NCBI RefSeq assembly: GCF_031127905.1 | Contig: NZ_JARXIC010000001.1 | Location: 62,001 to 126,000, forward strand | DNA from: Thalassobacterium sedimentorum | GTDB lineage: Bacteria; Verrucomicrobiota; Verrucomicrobiia; Opitutales; Coraliomargaritaceae | Length of the DNA: 64,000 nt | Reading direction: 5' to 3' | Part shown: one piece after another, positions 26,910-35,291 of the stretch | Position numbering within the stretch: the first letter of the stretch is position 1 | Layout of the letters: every line of letters begins with the position of its first letter | The notes under the pieces: generated by a model | The model's input: only the letters and a program-made list of their open reading frames with translations | What the model was told of the DNA's origin: nothing | Database searches by the model: none | Made by a program: the position numbers and the translations under genes

Positions 26910-28328
26910 ATGACGACACCTAATTGTGACAGTTACACAGGGAGACATTTTCAAATTGCAGAAGCTCACCGCTCACGATTCTCTCAACATCCTGTGAAGA
27001 AAACAGCTATCATCGGTTCCGGAATCACTGCACTAACACGCGCTTGGCAACTCACACAGCGTGGGCATAGCTGCGTCGTGCTAGAGAGCTCCCCTCGAAT
27101 TGGTGGTGCCATACAAAGTCACCGCTCAGGAGCCTACCTAGCGGAAGCTGGGCCGAACTCAATTCAGGTTAACAGTGCAGCAGTAGATCGTTTCCTCCGC
27201 AGTGTTCCCAACTTGGAAAATCGTATCATTACTGCCTCAGCTCGAGCTAAAAAACGATTTATTTTACGCAATGGACGCCCCCAAGCGGTGCCAATGGGAC
27301 CATTATCGGCAATAACGAGCCCATTATGGAGCCTGAGCGGCAAACTGCGTGTTTTAAAAGAGCCTTTCGTTCGGCCAATGGCCCCTGATGTCGAAGAGAG
27401 TGCTGCTGACTTCGTACGCCGTCGCTTAGGCGAAGAACTTTATCAATACGCAATCAACCCACTAATCGGCGGCATTTACGCAGGCGATCCCGAGCAGCTA
27501 TCCTTACGCTATGCATTCCCAAAGCTCTATGCCCTCGAGCAAAATCATGGCGGCATGATTCGAGGCGCCATCGCAAAAATGCACGGCAATCGTCAAAAAC
27601 ATGTGCCTACTGTGAACAAGCGCATTATTTCTTTCGAGAATGGCCTCGCAGAACTGCCACAAGCGCTGGCCGCTGCCCTTGGCGAGTGTGTACATACCTC
27701 CGTGTATTTAGAATCGATTCAACACATCGATTCACATTGGCAGATAAAATGGAATGGGCAGATACATCATTACGATGAAGTCATACTCACAACTCCTGCC
27801 CACTCATTGGCGATGCTGCCGCTCGACCTTACACTGGAAAAAGCACTACGTCCGTTAAAAGCCATCGACTATCCACCAGTTTCCGTACTCAGCCTCGCAT
27901 TCAAACGTGCTGAAGTCGCACATCCCTTGGACGGTTTCGGCGTATTAATACCTGAATGTGAAAAACGCATGATTCTAGGAGTGCTCTTTCCCTCAAGTAT
28001 ATTCGCCCATCGCGCTCCTGCAGACGAAGTACTCCTCACCGTATTCGTGGGCGGCGAGCGTCAACCCAAACTCGCGCAGCCAGACACGGACACTCTGCGC
28101 ATCAAGATACTCCCGGAACTGCGCCAAATACTTGGAGTCGCCGGCAAGCCCAAGTTTGTGCATCATACACACTGGCCCCGTGCGATACCACAATACAAGC
28201 TTGGCTATGGCGAATTACTCCAGCAAATGCAAACTGTCGAAGCTCATTTCCCGGGGCTGAAACTAGCCGGTAATTACCGTACGGGTATTTCACTGAGCTA
28301 TTGTATCGAATCCGCGCTCGAAGCCTAG
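26910..28328 (+). CDS. hemG: Protoporphyrinogen oxidase (HemY/HemG type)
   Basis: FAD-dependent oxygen-requiring protoporphyrinogen IX oxidase, the penultimate step of heme synthesis. A dinucleotide-binding motif IIGSGITALTRAWQL begins the fold, followed by VLESSPRIGGAIQSH (Rossmann Glu), the NPLIGGIYAGDPEQLSLRYAFP block typical of this family, and a C-terminal LAGNYRTGISLSYCIESA FAD-contacting region. From ATG 26910 the protein has 472 residues; a GTG at 26994 would give 444 and place the Rossmann strand at the usual distance from the N-terminus, so the true start is uncertain. Genes for the neighbouring heme steps are not in the window. The gene is divergent from a glycosyltransferase with a very short spacer. 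Confidence 0.93.
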   Translation: MTTPNCDSYTGRHFQIAEAHRSRFSQHPVKKTAIIGSGITALTRAWQLTQRGHSCVVLESSPRIGGAIQSHRSGAYLAEAGPNSIQVNSAAVDRFLRSVPNLENRIITASARAKKRFILRNGRPQAVPMGPLSAITSPLWSLSGKLRVLKEPFVRPMAPDVEESAADFVRRRLGEELYQYAINPLIGGIYAGDPEQLSLRYAFPKLYALEQNHGGMIRGAIAKMHGNRQKHVPTVNKRIISFENGLAELPQALAAALGECVHTSVYLESIQHIDSHWQIKWNGQIHHYDEVILTTPAHSLAMLPLDLTLEKALRPLKAIDYPPVSVLSLAFKRAEVAHPLDGFGVLIPECEKRMILGVLFPSSIFAHRAPADEVLLTVFVGGERQPKLAQPDTDTLRIKILPELRQILGVAGKPKFVHHTHWPRAIPQYKLGYGELLQQMQTVEAHFPGLKLAGNYRTGISLSYCIESALEA

Positions 28329-28381
28329 AGCAATGACTTCTCATTCGAAATACCCCTGCAATACCCAATACTAAAGCATAA

Positions 28382-28409
28382 AGCCTGGCACCCAAAAGGA
28401 TGCCAGGCT
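28382..28409. terminator. Bidirectional terminator between hemG and the cysteine-repeat gene
   Basis: A perfect 9-bp stem (28382-28390 with 28401-28409) with an A-rich (plus) / T-rich (minus) loop lies between the convergent stops at 28328 and 28436. On the minus strand it is followed by TTTATGCTTT, so it mainly ends the cysteine-repeat transcript. Confidence 0.75.
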
Positions 28410-28435
28410 CTGAAAACAAACTAAATAATTGTGAA

Positions 28436-28897
28436 CTATTTACCTGCGCAACAAGCCATTTTCGGCATGGGGAGCGTGGGTGCTGCAGCCACCGCTTTTT
28501 TCTTAAGCGGATCACCACAGCCCTGCTTATCGCCACTCGCGGCTTTGTCATCGCAAGCCTTCTTGTCGCCGCAAGCGACTTTGTTATCGCAAGCTGCTTT
28601 ATCGCCGCAAGCCTCCTTGTCGCCGCAAGCCTTCTTGTCGCCGCAAGCCTTCTTGTCGCCGCAAGCCTTCTTGTCGCCGCAAGCCTTCTTGTCATCGCAA
28701 GTTACTTTTTCATCGCAGTTGTTTTTAGTCTGACAAGCAGCCAGATCACTTGCTTGAGACCCAGGCCCCTGCCCACACGATGCAGATGATACAGACGATA
28801 CAGACGATACAGACGAGCAGGATGCAGATGATCCACCCTGTAATTGAGCAGTCATTGCTGCAGCGATAAAGAAGATGGGAATAAATCGTAATTTCAT
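28436..28897 (-). CDS. Secreted cysteine hexapeptide-repeat protein
   Basis: 153 residues from ATG 28897 (the frame is open to 28921, but MKLRFIPIFFIAAAM is a good signal peptide). After the leader comes a Ser-rich patch (three VSS triplets encoded by a 9-bp repeat), then twelve six-residue units on the pattern C-G/D-D-K-x-A, for example CGDKKA, CGDKEA and CDNKVA; eleven begin with Cys and one with Ser. A short linker and the tail KMACCAGK follow. In total 16 Cys are spread over the export product, with no His. The repeat is encoded by an 18-bp unit of variable fidelity. Cys-rich repeats of this kind suggest metal binding or post-translational modification, but I know no named family that fits, and no DUF692-type maturase is near. 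It has its own terminator; YmdB-type phosphodiesterase is upstream. Confidence 0.8.
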   Translation of the reverse strand: MKLRFIPIFFIAAAMTAQLQGGSSASCSSVSSVSSVSSASCGQGPGSQASDLAACQTKNNCDEKVTCDDKKACGDKKACGDKKACGDKKACGDKEACGDKAACDNKVACGDKKACDDKAASGDKQGCGDPLKKKAVAAAPTLPMPKMACCAGK

Positions 28898-28974
28898 AGT
28901 GTATGTATTAATAAATTGCATGCTCTTTAAACGAATCTCTAAAGCATGATCTGGTATCTGAATATGATTCCAAA

Positions 28975-29757
28975 TTATTTTGCAAGTTCCACTCGCTGAA
29001 AACTTAGACTCAACCCCGAATCAGCATCTACCTCAATTAAACATCCGGCAATCCTGACATCACCTTCAGCCACGGGAAAACGTCGCTTCATACCGTCTTT
29101 GAAGGTAGCGAGAACTTGACTAACATCGCGTCCCAACACCGATGCATAAGGGCCACACATCCCTGCATCAGTCAAATAGGCAGTCCCTTGCGGCAATACG
29201 CGTCCATCCGCAGTAGGTACATGCGTATGCGTGCCCACGACTGCAGAAGCCCGACCATCCAAATGCCATCCCAAGGCAATTTTCTCAGATGTGGCCTCCA
29301 TATGTGCTTCCACAAAAACTGCATCGCACTGAGATTTTAATTCGGTTAATTTCAAATCTGCCATACGAAATGGACAGCTAGACTTCAGAGCCAGATAATT
29401 ACGTCCCAACAGCGTAAACACAGCGAGACGAAAACCATTCCTCTCCACTATCACATGTGTTCGACCAGGATTTTGCTCAGGTAAATTTGCAGGACGGCAT
29501 ACCGCAGCCAACTGATCGATTTCATTTTCAAAATTCTTCTGATCCCAAACATGGTCTCCAAGTGTAATCGCATCGACTCCTGCTGCAATCAATCCATCCG
29601 CAATCTTTTTAGTGATGCCCGCTCCACCGGCGGAATTCTCTGCGTTCGCAATAACAAAATCGGCATCCAACTCAGCACGTAGTGCGGCTACACGCTCCAT
29701 CACAAAATGACGACCAGGGCGGCCGACGATATCCCCTAAAAACAAAATCTTTGGCAT
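28975..29757 (-). CDS. YmdB-family metallophosphoesterase
   Basis: 260 residues from ATG 29757; earlier in-frame codons to 29799 are unlikely because [15 protein letters not shown] is the normal start. The family signature is complete: [23 protein letters not shown] (about 44-57), TLGDHVWDQ (about 71-79) and [10 protein letters not shown] (about 182-191), supplying the binuclear metal site. Known members (Bacillus YmdB, Deinococcus DR1281) hydrolyse 2',3'-cyclic nucleotides and affect biofilm and RNA turnover. In many genomes this gene sits beside rny; that is not the case here. It is located between the cysteine-repeat gene and a divergent ABC ATPase. Confidence 0.95.
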   Translation of the reverse strand: MPKILFLGDIVGRPGRHFVMERVAALRAELDADFVIANAENSAGGAGITKKIADGLIAAGVDAITLGDHVWDQKNFENEIDQLAAVCRPANLPEQNPGRTHVIVERNGFRLAVFTLLGRNYLALKSSCPFRMADLKLTELKSQCDAVFVEAHMEATSEKIALGWHLDGRASAVVGTHTHVPTADGRVLPQGTAYLTDAGMCGPYASVLGRDVSQVLATFKDGMKRRFPVAEGDVRIAGCLIEVDADSGLSLSFQRVELAK

Positions 29758-29905
29758 ATGCCTGCATATATGGAGCTGAAGAGAGAACGCGCAAGACACG
29801 AAAAGCGCTTGCGGCTAAAATAAACACACTTCAGCCTTCGCGCGCTCTGCCAGCCTCAGTATTCACATGATTAAATAAACGTTTAAACTCACACAAGAAA
29901 TCACA

Positions 29906-30715
29906 ATGAATTGCAAGAACACGCAGACCGCCCCACCGCTCTTAGCCGTCGAATCCCTAAAAGTGACTCGTGGCGATGTCGACATATTGAAAGGTATCAA
30001 TTGGCGCATACAACCAGGCGAGAACTGGGCAATCTTAGGTGCCAATGGTTGTGGCAAAACAACGCTGCTCTCTGCGATCACCGCCTACCGTGCCCCCTCC
30101 TCCGGCGAAATTCATGTGGTCGGCGAAACCTATGGTGAAAGCGACTGGAACGAAATTCGGCAGCAATTAGGCATTGTCAGCAGTGCCTTAAGCCAACGTG
30201 TTCCGAGCGATGAGTGGGCCATCGAAACCGTATTAAGCGGTCAGAGTGCGCAACTGGGTTATTGGACTCGGGAAAAGAAAGTCGATTCACACAAAGCATT
30301 GCGCTGTCTAGGAAAGATGGGGGTGCGCGCACTAGCGAAAAGGGCCTGGGGTGTGCTCAGCCAGGGCGAGCGACAAAAAGTTTTCATTGCGCGCGCCCTC
30401 ATAAACGATCCGCAACTACTGATACTCGACGAACCCTGCGCCGGTCTGGACCCCGTAGCACGTGAACGCTTCTTAGTCAGTTTAACAAAATTGACGCGCC
30501 TGAAAAAAAGCCCCGCCATCGTGCTAGTGACACACCACGTCGAAGAAATCATTCCTCAAATCACACATGTACTCCTACTCAAAAAAGGTAAAGTCTTTGC
30601 TGCAGGCCCGAAACGAGAAGTGCTACTGCAGCACGAAAAAATGAGCAAAGCCTTCGGCGCAAACATACATGTGCAGGAGGATTCGGAAGCCCAGCGCTTT
30701 TGGATGAAATTTTAA
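29906..30715 (+). CDS. ABC transporter ATP-binding protein (ModF/YlmA-like)
   Basis: A single ABC ATPase domain of 269 residues: Walker A LGANGCGKTTLLS (about 46-58), a Q-loop, the signature LSQGERQKVFIARAL (about 151-165) with Q in place of the usual first G, Walker B LLILDEP and switch His in VTHHVEEI. A conserved tail LKKGKVFAAGPKREVL follows. No permease or binding protein is encoded alongside, and similar lone ATPases (ModF, YlmA) are common; it may pair with a permease elsewhere or act without one. It is transcribed in the same direction as ilvB, 108 bp away. Substrate unknown. Confidence 0.9.
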   Translation: MNCKNTQTAPPLLAVESLKVTRGDVDILKGINWRIQPGENWAILGANGCGKTTLLSAITAYRAPSSGEIHVVGETYGESDWNEIRQQLGIVSSALSQRVPSDEWAIETVLSGQSAQLGYWTREKKVDSHKALRCLGKMGVRALAKRAWGVLSQGERQKVFIARALINDPQLLILDEPCAGLDPVARERFLVSLTKLTRLKKSPAIVLVTHHVEEIIPQITHVLLLKKGKVFAAGPKREVLLQHEKMSKAFGANIHVQEDSEAQRFWMKF

Positions 30716-30823
30716 GCGAGCTTCCGTGCTTGATTCGTAGGCGATTTACTGTCTTCTTCCTAGCCCTTTCACATGGGCCCAGTGCTCAGACATACAAATC
30801 ACATAGCAAAAAACCACTCACGA

Positions 30824-32608
30824 ATGAAAACCGATAAAGCAATCGACTTCCCTGAACAGGACGAAATTGGCCCCGAAATGAAGGGTGCTGATGTCTTGGT
30901 CGCCTCTCTAGAGCGCGAGGGTGTGGATGTGGTGTATGCCTATCCCGGTGGCGCTTCCATGGAGCTACACCAAGCATTAACAAAAAGCCAAAAGATACGC
31001 ACAATCCTCCCACGCTTCGAACAAGGTGGTGGCTTTATGGCCCACGGTCACGCTCGCGCAACTGGAAAAGCCAGCGTATGCATGGCGACTTCCGGCCCTG
31101 GAGCGACGAACCTGGTGACCTGTATCGCAGATGCATTCATGGATAGCATCCCACTGATCGCAATCACTGGCCAGGTTTACCAACAGTTCATTGGAAAAAC
31201 TGCGTTCCAGGAAACCGATTTCTTCGGCATGACTTTGCCAATTGTAAAGCATAGCTTTCTGGTATTGGATAAAGAAGATCTTCCACGCGTAGTCAAAGAA
31301 GCATTTCACATCGCGACCTCCGGACGCCCTGGCCCAGTAGTGATCGATATACCCAAGGATGTGCAGCAGGCCATTTACGCCCCCACATTCCCAGCAAAGA
31401 TTGATTTACCAGGCTATAAAATTGAATCCACAAAGCCTCAGGCGAGCGATGAAGCGCTACAACAAGTGCTCGACCTAATCAGTGGCTCAGAACGGCCCGT
31501 ACTCTACATCGGCGGTGGCATCATTTCAGCCGAAGCACACTTAGAGATGCGTGAATTTGCGGAGGTAACAGGCGTGCCTGTAGCTTCCACACTCATGGGA
31601 CTGGGGGCATTTGACGCCGAACACCCACAGTCGCTCTACTGGTTCGGCATGCACGGCACCGTTGCCGGCAACTGGGCAGTCTGCGACAGTGATGTCCTCG
31701 TCTGCGCAGGTGCTCGGTTTGATGACCGTATCACTGGGGTTGTGTCTAAATTTGCCCCGGACGCCGAAATCGTCCATATCGATATTGATGTTTCTGAGCA
31801 CAATAAAAATAAGCGCGTGCAGCACCCGATCCACTCAGATGTGAAATACGCACTGAAGCGTATGACTGAACTAGCCAAATCTGGCAAATTTGATAAACCT
31901 GATCTAACAGCTTGGTTCAAAACAATTAACGCTTGGAAGGCTGAATATCCCTTCTCCTACGACAAAAGTGGCCACATCACCCAGCAAGAAGCAATCGAAA
32001 CGCTGTATGAGGTCACAAAAGGCGATGCCATCATTACAACCGGTGTGGGCCAGCACCAAATGTGGACAGCTCAATTCTTCAAGTTCCGCGAACCGCGCAC
32101 CTACATCAGTTCACTCGGCCTCGGCACCATGGGCTTCGGCCTTCCGGCAGCCATTGGCGCCAAAGTAGCCTTTCCCGATAAGTTAGTTGTCAACATCGAT
32201 GGTGACGGTTGCTTCATGATGAACATTCAAGAATTGGCTACGGCGAAAATCGAGAAGATTAATGCCAAGACCATTATCCTGAATAATCAGCATCTGGGGA
32301 TGGTCGTTCAATGGGAAGACCTGCTCTACGAAAGTGTCCGCGGGCAAACCATTCTTTGCGACAAAGACAACATCGGCGGCCCGGACAACATCGATGCCAT
32401 CTATCCAGATTTTGTTAAGATTTCTGAGGGTTTCGGCGTTGCTGGTAAACGCGTCGTCAAACGCGAAGACCTACGTGCCGCCATCGAAGAAATGATCGCT
32501 CACGACGGACCTTATGTGCTTGAAGTCATCGTGCCATACACAGAGCACGTGCTGCCAATGATTAAACAAGGCCTCTCAGCAAAAGAAATTCTAATCAAAT
32601 CCGAATAA
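30824..32608 (+). CDS. ilvB: Acetolactate synthase large subunit
   Basis: Thiamine-diphosphate enzyme that condenses two pyruvates (or pyruvate and 2-oxobutyrate) in branched-chain amino acid synthesis. From ATG 30824 it has 594 residues; the frame is open to 30773 but those 17 residues are not family-like. Seen: [29 protein letters not shown] at the N-terminus with the catalytic Glu in the [15 protein letters not shown] block, [15 protein letters not shown], a central FAD-type domain, and the ThDP-binding [15 protein letters not shown] followed by [17 protein letters not shown]. This is the biosynthetic FAD-containing type. The small regulatory subunit ilvN and ilvC are not next to it. A clean terminator follows. 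Confidence 0.96.
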   Translation: MKTDKAIDFPEQDEIGPEMKGADVLVASLEREGVDVVYAYPGGASMELHQALTKSQKIRTILPRFEQGGGFMAHGHARATGKASVCMATSGPGATNLVTCIADAFMDSIPLIAITGQVYQQFIGKTAFQETDFFGMTLPIVKHSFLVLDKEDLPRVVKEAFHIATSGRPGPVVIDIPKDVQQAIYAPTFPAKIDLPGYKIESTKPQASDEALQQVLDLISGSERPVLYIGGGIISAEAHLEMREFAEVTGVPVASTLMGLGAFDAEHPQSLYWFGMHGTVAGNWAVCDSDVLVCAGARFDDRITGVVSKFAPDAEIVHIDIDVSEHNKNKRVQHPIHSDVKYALKRMTELAKSGKFDKPDLTAWFKTINAWKAEYPFSYDKSGHITQQEAIETLYEVTKGDAIITTGVGQHQMWTAQFFKFREPRTYISSLGLGTMGFGLPAAIGAKVAFPDKLVVNIDGDGCFMMNIQELATAKIEKINAKTIILNNQHLGMVVQWEDLLYESVRGQTILCDKDNIGGPDNIDAIYPDFVKISEGFGVAGKRVVKREDLRAAIEEMIAHDGPYVLEVIVPYTEHVLPMIKQGLSAKEILIKSE

Positions 32609-32630
32609 GGTCTAACACTTGCTTTTAATC

Positions 32631-32666
32631 GCGAACTCTCAAGCGAAGAGAGTTCGCATTTTTTTT
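32631..32666 (+). terminator. Intrinsic terminator after ilvB
   Basis: A perfect 10-bp stem (32631-32640 with 32648-32657, 7-nt loop) followed by A and eight T. It ends immediately before the ATG of the DUF481 gene (32670). Some read-through must supply the next gene unless it has a promoter inside this short stretch, which is unusual. Confidence 0.9.
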
Positions 32667-32669
32667 GCT

Positions 32670-33698
32670 ATGAAACGAACCACACAAATCCTCCTCTCCA
32701 GCCTGTTTATCAGCTCAATAGCGACTGCCGATGTCATACGCACCACTGACGGCGCACAACTCATTGGCACGATCACCCTGATCGACAAAGGTGTCATTCA
32801 TTTGGACACAGCTTACGCTGGTGAATTAAAAATCAAACAAGACCAAGTCGAGAGTTTCCAGTCGGACGCCCCACGCGTGGTACGTCTCGCCAGTGGCACC
32901 GTAATGGCCGGTCCGATTGCTAGTAATGGCGGCGATACTATCCGCATTCAATCCGAAGACGGCGTACTCGAAACGAACACAGCCAAAGTTGCCGCAGCTT
33001 GGGCTCCCAGCGCAGAAGACCCGGAAATCGCACGTAATCGGCGCGGATGGCGCTATCAGGCCAGCTTGGATGTCACAGGCAAAAATGGTAATACCGACAA
33101 ATTCAGAATCGGCGCCAGCTTTGATGCTGAATTAAAAGGACCAAACGACACACTCGCCTTCTTCCTAGACTACGAACAAGCTGAAGACAACGGCAATAAA
33201 ACTGAAGATCGCACAGCTGGTGGCGCCTCCTATGAATCCTTCTTCAGCGATGTGCTCGGCTGGTATGTACGCACAGAACTTGAAAATGATCCAATCGATA
33301 ATATTCAGCTTCGCTCCACTAGTGCAGGTGGTCTCTCCTATCGTTTACTACACAAAGACCACCAAACACTGGTCGCTCGTTCTGGTCTCGGTTATCGCTA
33401 CACCGCTTACGAGAACGCACAAGCCGACGAATCCAGTGCAACTGTCGATTTTGGCTTAGCGCACACTTACCGCTTCAACAATCAATTCAAAATGCAGAAC
33501 GATCTCACATTCGTCCCTGCAGTTGATGACTTCAGCAATTATCGTGTGGTACACGACAGCGGCATAGAAATCCCAGTCGGTAGCGGCGACCATTGGAAAA
33601 TTCGCATGGGCATCAAAAACGAATACGAGAGCCAAACGACCGCCGAAGAAAAGATGGATACCACCTACTACACCAAGATGGTGTATTCGTGGGACTAG
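32670..33698 (+). CDS. Outer-membrane DUF481 (YdiY-like) protein
   Basis: 342 residues from ATG 32670, which gives a standard signal peptide (MKRTTQILLSSLFISSIATA, cleaved before DVIRTTD). I reject the earlier frame start at 32619 because it would put the ilvB terminator inside the coding region. Residues ~20-100 form a small all-beta domain (GAQLIGTITLIDKGVIHLDT, then a GTVMAGPI repeat) often found in front of this family. Residues ~125-342 are the DUF481 barrel with alternating strands (GASFDAELKGPNDTLAFFLD, SGLGYRYTAYE) and a C-terminal MVYSWD. The function of DUF481 proteins is not established; they are salt-stress or membrane-associated outer-membrane proteins in enterics. A strong terminator follows. 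Confidence 0.88.
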   Translation: MKRTTQILLSSLFISSIATADVIRTTDGAQLIGTITLIDKGVIHLDTAYAGELKIKQDQVESFQSDAPRVVRLASGTVMAGPIASNGGDTIRIQSEDGVLETNTAKVAAAWAPSAEDPEIARNRRGWRYQASLDVTGKNGNTDKFRIGASFDAELKGPNDTLAFFLDYEQAEDNGNKTEDRTAGGASYESFFSDVLGWYVRTELENDPIDNIQLRSTSAGGLSYRLLHKDHQTLVARSGLGYRYTAYENAQADESSATVDFGLAHTYRFNNQFKMQNDLTFVPAVDDFSNYRVVHDSGIEIPVGSGDHWKIRMGIKNEYESQTTAEEKMDTTYYTKMVYSWD

Positions 33699-33738
33699 CT
33701 GCTAGATCAAACCAGCTTCCTACAAAAGCTACTTTTAC

Positions 33739-33775
33739 AAGCTGACTCAAGTCATCCGACTGAGTCAGCTTTTTT
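33739..33775 (+). terminator. Strong intrinsic terminator after the DUF481 gene
   Basis: A perfect 11-bp stem (33739-33749 with 33761-33771) whose loop can extend it, followed by a run of T to 33775. It lies 40 bp after the DUF481 stop and isolates it from the convergent CDF exporter gene. Confidence 0.9.
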
Positions 33776-33864
33776 GTGCCCGAATGCGTATCAGCGGCAC
33801 AACAACAGCCAAGCCACTGCCATCAGCCCCCCCCCACTTGCTGTCGCGCGATGATTATAAACCA

Positions 33865-34854
33865 CTAGGCCGCATGTATCTCAACCGTCACGTGCGGGAA
33901 CTGAGTTGCATCTAAACGCGCCTGATACACCTCACTAACCTCAGGTCTGGCAGACACAATCGCAGCAATCACACTATAACGATTCGGACCAATTGACCAA
34001 ATATGCAGATCACTTAATTGACTGTGTCCATCCGATTCAATCGCATGCTTCACCTGATCCAACACAGGCTGCGGCGCCTGAAAATCCAACAGTATCTGAC
34101 TGGTCTGCTTGAGAAGCCCAATAGACCACTTTGCGACTAGTACCGACCCAACAATGCCCATGATGGGATCCATCCAAATCCAACCGAAGTATTTAGCTGC
34201 CAAAAGTGCAATAATTGCAGTCACCGAAGTTAAAGCATCCGCCATTACATGCAAGTAAGCTGAGCGTAAATTATGATCATGCCCAGCCTCTGCCTGCTCA
34301 GCTGCAGCATCGTGACTGTGGTGCGCATGCGAGTTATGATGGCCTCCCTGATTGTGGTGATGGTGATCATGGTCGTGGTGATCATGGTCGTGGTGATGAT
34401 CTGCTCCCAAAATAAAAACTGAAACACCGTTAACAATCAATCCTACCAGCGCAACGCCAATGGCAGAATTGAATGCAATCTCAGTCGGATTCAGCAATCG
34501 CTCCACACTCTCCCACGACATCACAATCGCAAACACAGCGAGCAGCAATGCCCCGGTAAAACCACCCAGAGCATTCACCTTACCCGTGCCAAAACTAAAA
34601 CGTCTATCGTGTGCATGCTTGCGGGCATACATATATGCGAAAGCTGTAATACCTAATGCGGCGGTGTGAGAGGCCATGTGTAAACCATCTGCCAGCAGCG
34701 CCATCGAACCAAACATAACCCCTGCCGCAATCTCGATCACCATCATAAATGCGGTAATGGCAATCACCCACAAAGTTCGTGACTCCCCCACCTTACGTGT
34801 CTCTTGCCCAAAACTATGGCTATGCTGCCATTTCGATACGTCTATTTGGCTCAT
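33865..34854 (-). CDS. CDF metal-cation efflux protein with a His-rich loop (DmeF-like)
   Basis: 329-residue cation diffusion facilitator with six predicted membrane helices. The metal-site motifs are the HxxxD pairs in the second and fifth helices (LLADGLHMASHTAALG and LHVMADALTSVTAI). Between helices IV and V (about residues 155-185) sits a loop of nearly continuous His and Asp, which DmeF-type exporters use to collect Co2+ or Ni2+. The protein is proton-coupled and exports the metal to the periplasm. It lies 8 bp downstream of an RcnR-like repressor gene, the arrangement described as dmeR-dmeF in Rhizobium. The His-rich loop is encoded by near-perfect 15-bp DNA repeats near 34360-34395 and could vary in length. 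Confidence 0.94.
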   Translation of the reverse strand: MSQIDVSKWQHSHSFGQETRKVGESRTLWVIAITAFMMVIEIAAGVMFGSMALLADGLHMASHTAALGITAFAYMYARKHAHDRRFSFGTGKVNALGGFTGALLLAVFAIVMSWESVERLLNPTEIAFNSAIGVALVGLIVNGVSVFILGADHHHDHDHHDHDHHHHNQGGHHNSHAHHSHDAAAEQAEAGHDHNLRSAYLHVMADALTSVTAIIALLAAKYFGWIWMDPIMGIVGSVLVAKWSIGLLKQTSQILLDFQAPQPVLDQVKHAIESDGHSQLSDLHIWSIGPNRYSVIAAIVSARPEVSEVYQARLDATQFPHVTVEIHAA

Positions 34855-34862
34855 AAGTTATA

Positions 34863-35138
34863 CTATTTTAAATAACTATTAATGATCGCTTGCACCTCCT
34901 GGGAGGCAAGCCTGACAGAATCCGTAACCCCTTCGGCTCCTAATAAATGATGTTCAATGTGCTCATGAATCAACTCACGTGTCAATGAATTCAAAGCCCC
35001 ACGACACGCTGCCACATTCTGTAAAATGGCATAGCAATCCTCCTGCTCACTCAACATACGCTCCACCCCCTCTAATTGCCCTTTTAAGCGACGCACCCGC
35101 GCCACCAACTTCTGAGTATCCTGATGTAAATGTCCCAT
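34863..35138 (-). CDS. RcnR/DmeR-type metal-responsive repressor
   Basis: All-helical CsoR/RcnR/FrmR-family repressor, 91 residues from ATG 35138; the codon before is GTG, so a one-residue longer start exists. Numbered from this ATG, the ligands of E. coli RcnR are all present: H3, C35, H60 and H64. This argues for a cobalt/nickel sensor of the RcnR/DmeR class rather than a CsoR copper sensor (which uses C-H-C) or a formaldehyde sensor. It precedes a CDF exporter by 8 bp, so metal would relieve repression of the exporter. The palindrome at 35144-35167, directly before the start, is the likely operator. Confidence 0.92.
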   Translation of the reverse strand: MGHLHQDTQKLVARVRRLKGQLEGVERMLSEQEDCYAILQNVAACRGALNSLTRELIHEHIEHHLLGAEGVTDSVRLASQEVQAIINSYLK

Positions 35139-35143
35139 CACCT

Positions 35144-35167
35144 TATACTATACCCTAGTATAGTATA
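35144..35167. promoter_or_regulatory. Operator of the RcnR-like repressor
   Basis: Two perfect 9-bp inverted arms (tatactata, 35144-35152; tatagtata, 35159-35167) flank a C-rich 6-bp centre (ccctag). AT arms around a short run of C/G match the operator style of the CsoR/RcnR/FrmR/DmeR family. It lies 6 bp upstream of the repressor start, so it probably overlaps the promoter or the 5' leader. Confidence 0.75.
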
Positions 35168-35227
35168 GGCAAGTTCTTTTCAAGACCAACTACAGCTCAT
35201 TCATACAAAGAAAATAGACATGTGTGG

Positions 35228-35262
35228 TGCCTTGCGCCCGCGTGAGTTCAGGTCGCAAGGCA
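35228..35262 (-). terminator. Stem-loop downstream of trpS
   Basis: A 9-bp perfect stem (35228-35236 with 35254-35262) with a 17-nt GC-rich loop lies 30-64 bp after the trpS stop on the minus strand. There is no immediate T-run, so termination is possible but weaker than at the other sites in the window. Confidence 0.45.
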
Positions 35263-35291
35263 TCACGCGACTAAGTCATAAAACGTAAAAA

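Noticed and set aside
28560-28700. Possible CRISPR-like array (regular ~18-bp repeats)
   Set aside because: The repeats are back to back with no spacers and encode the Cys hexapeptide in frame; no cas genes are near.
28400-28789. Open frames on both strands over the repeat region (plus-strand frames with VAASLL-type and SPQA-type repeats, and an RRLAAT repeat on the minus strand)
   Set aside because: They are alternative readings of the same 18-bp DNA repeat. Only the minus frame at 28436-28897 has a signal peptide, a sensible start and a terminator.
32619-32669. Longer start for the DUF481 protein
   Set aside because: It would place the ilvB terminator within coding sequence; the ATG at 32670 begins a clean signal peptide.
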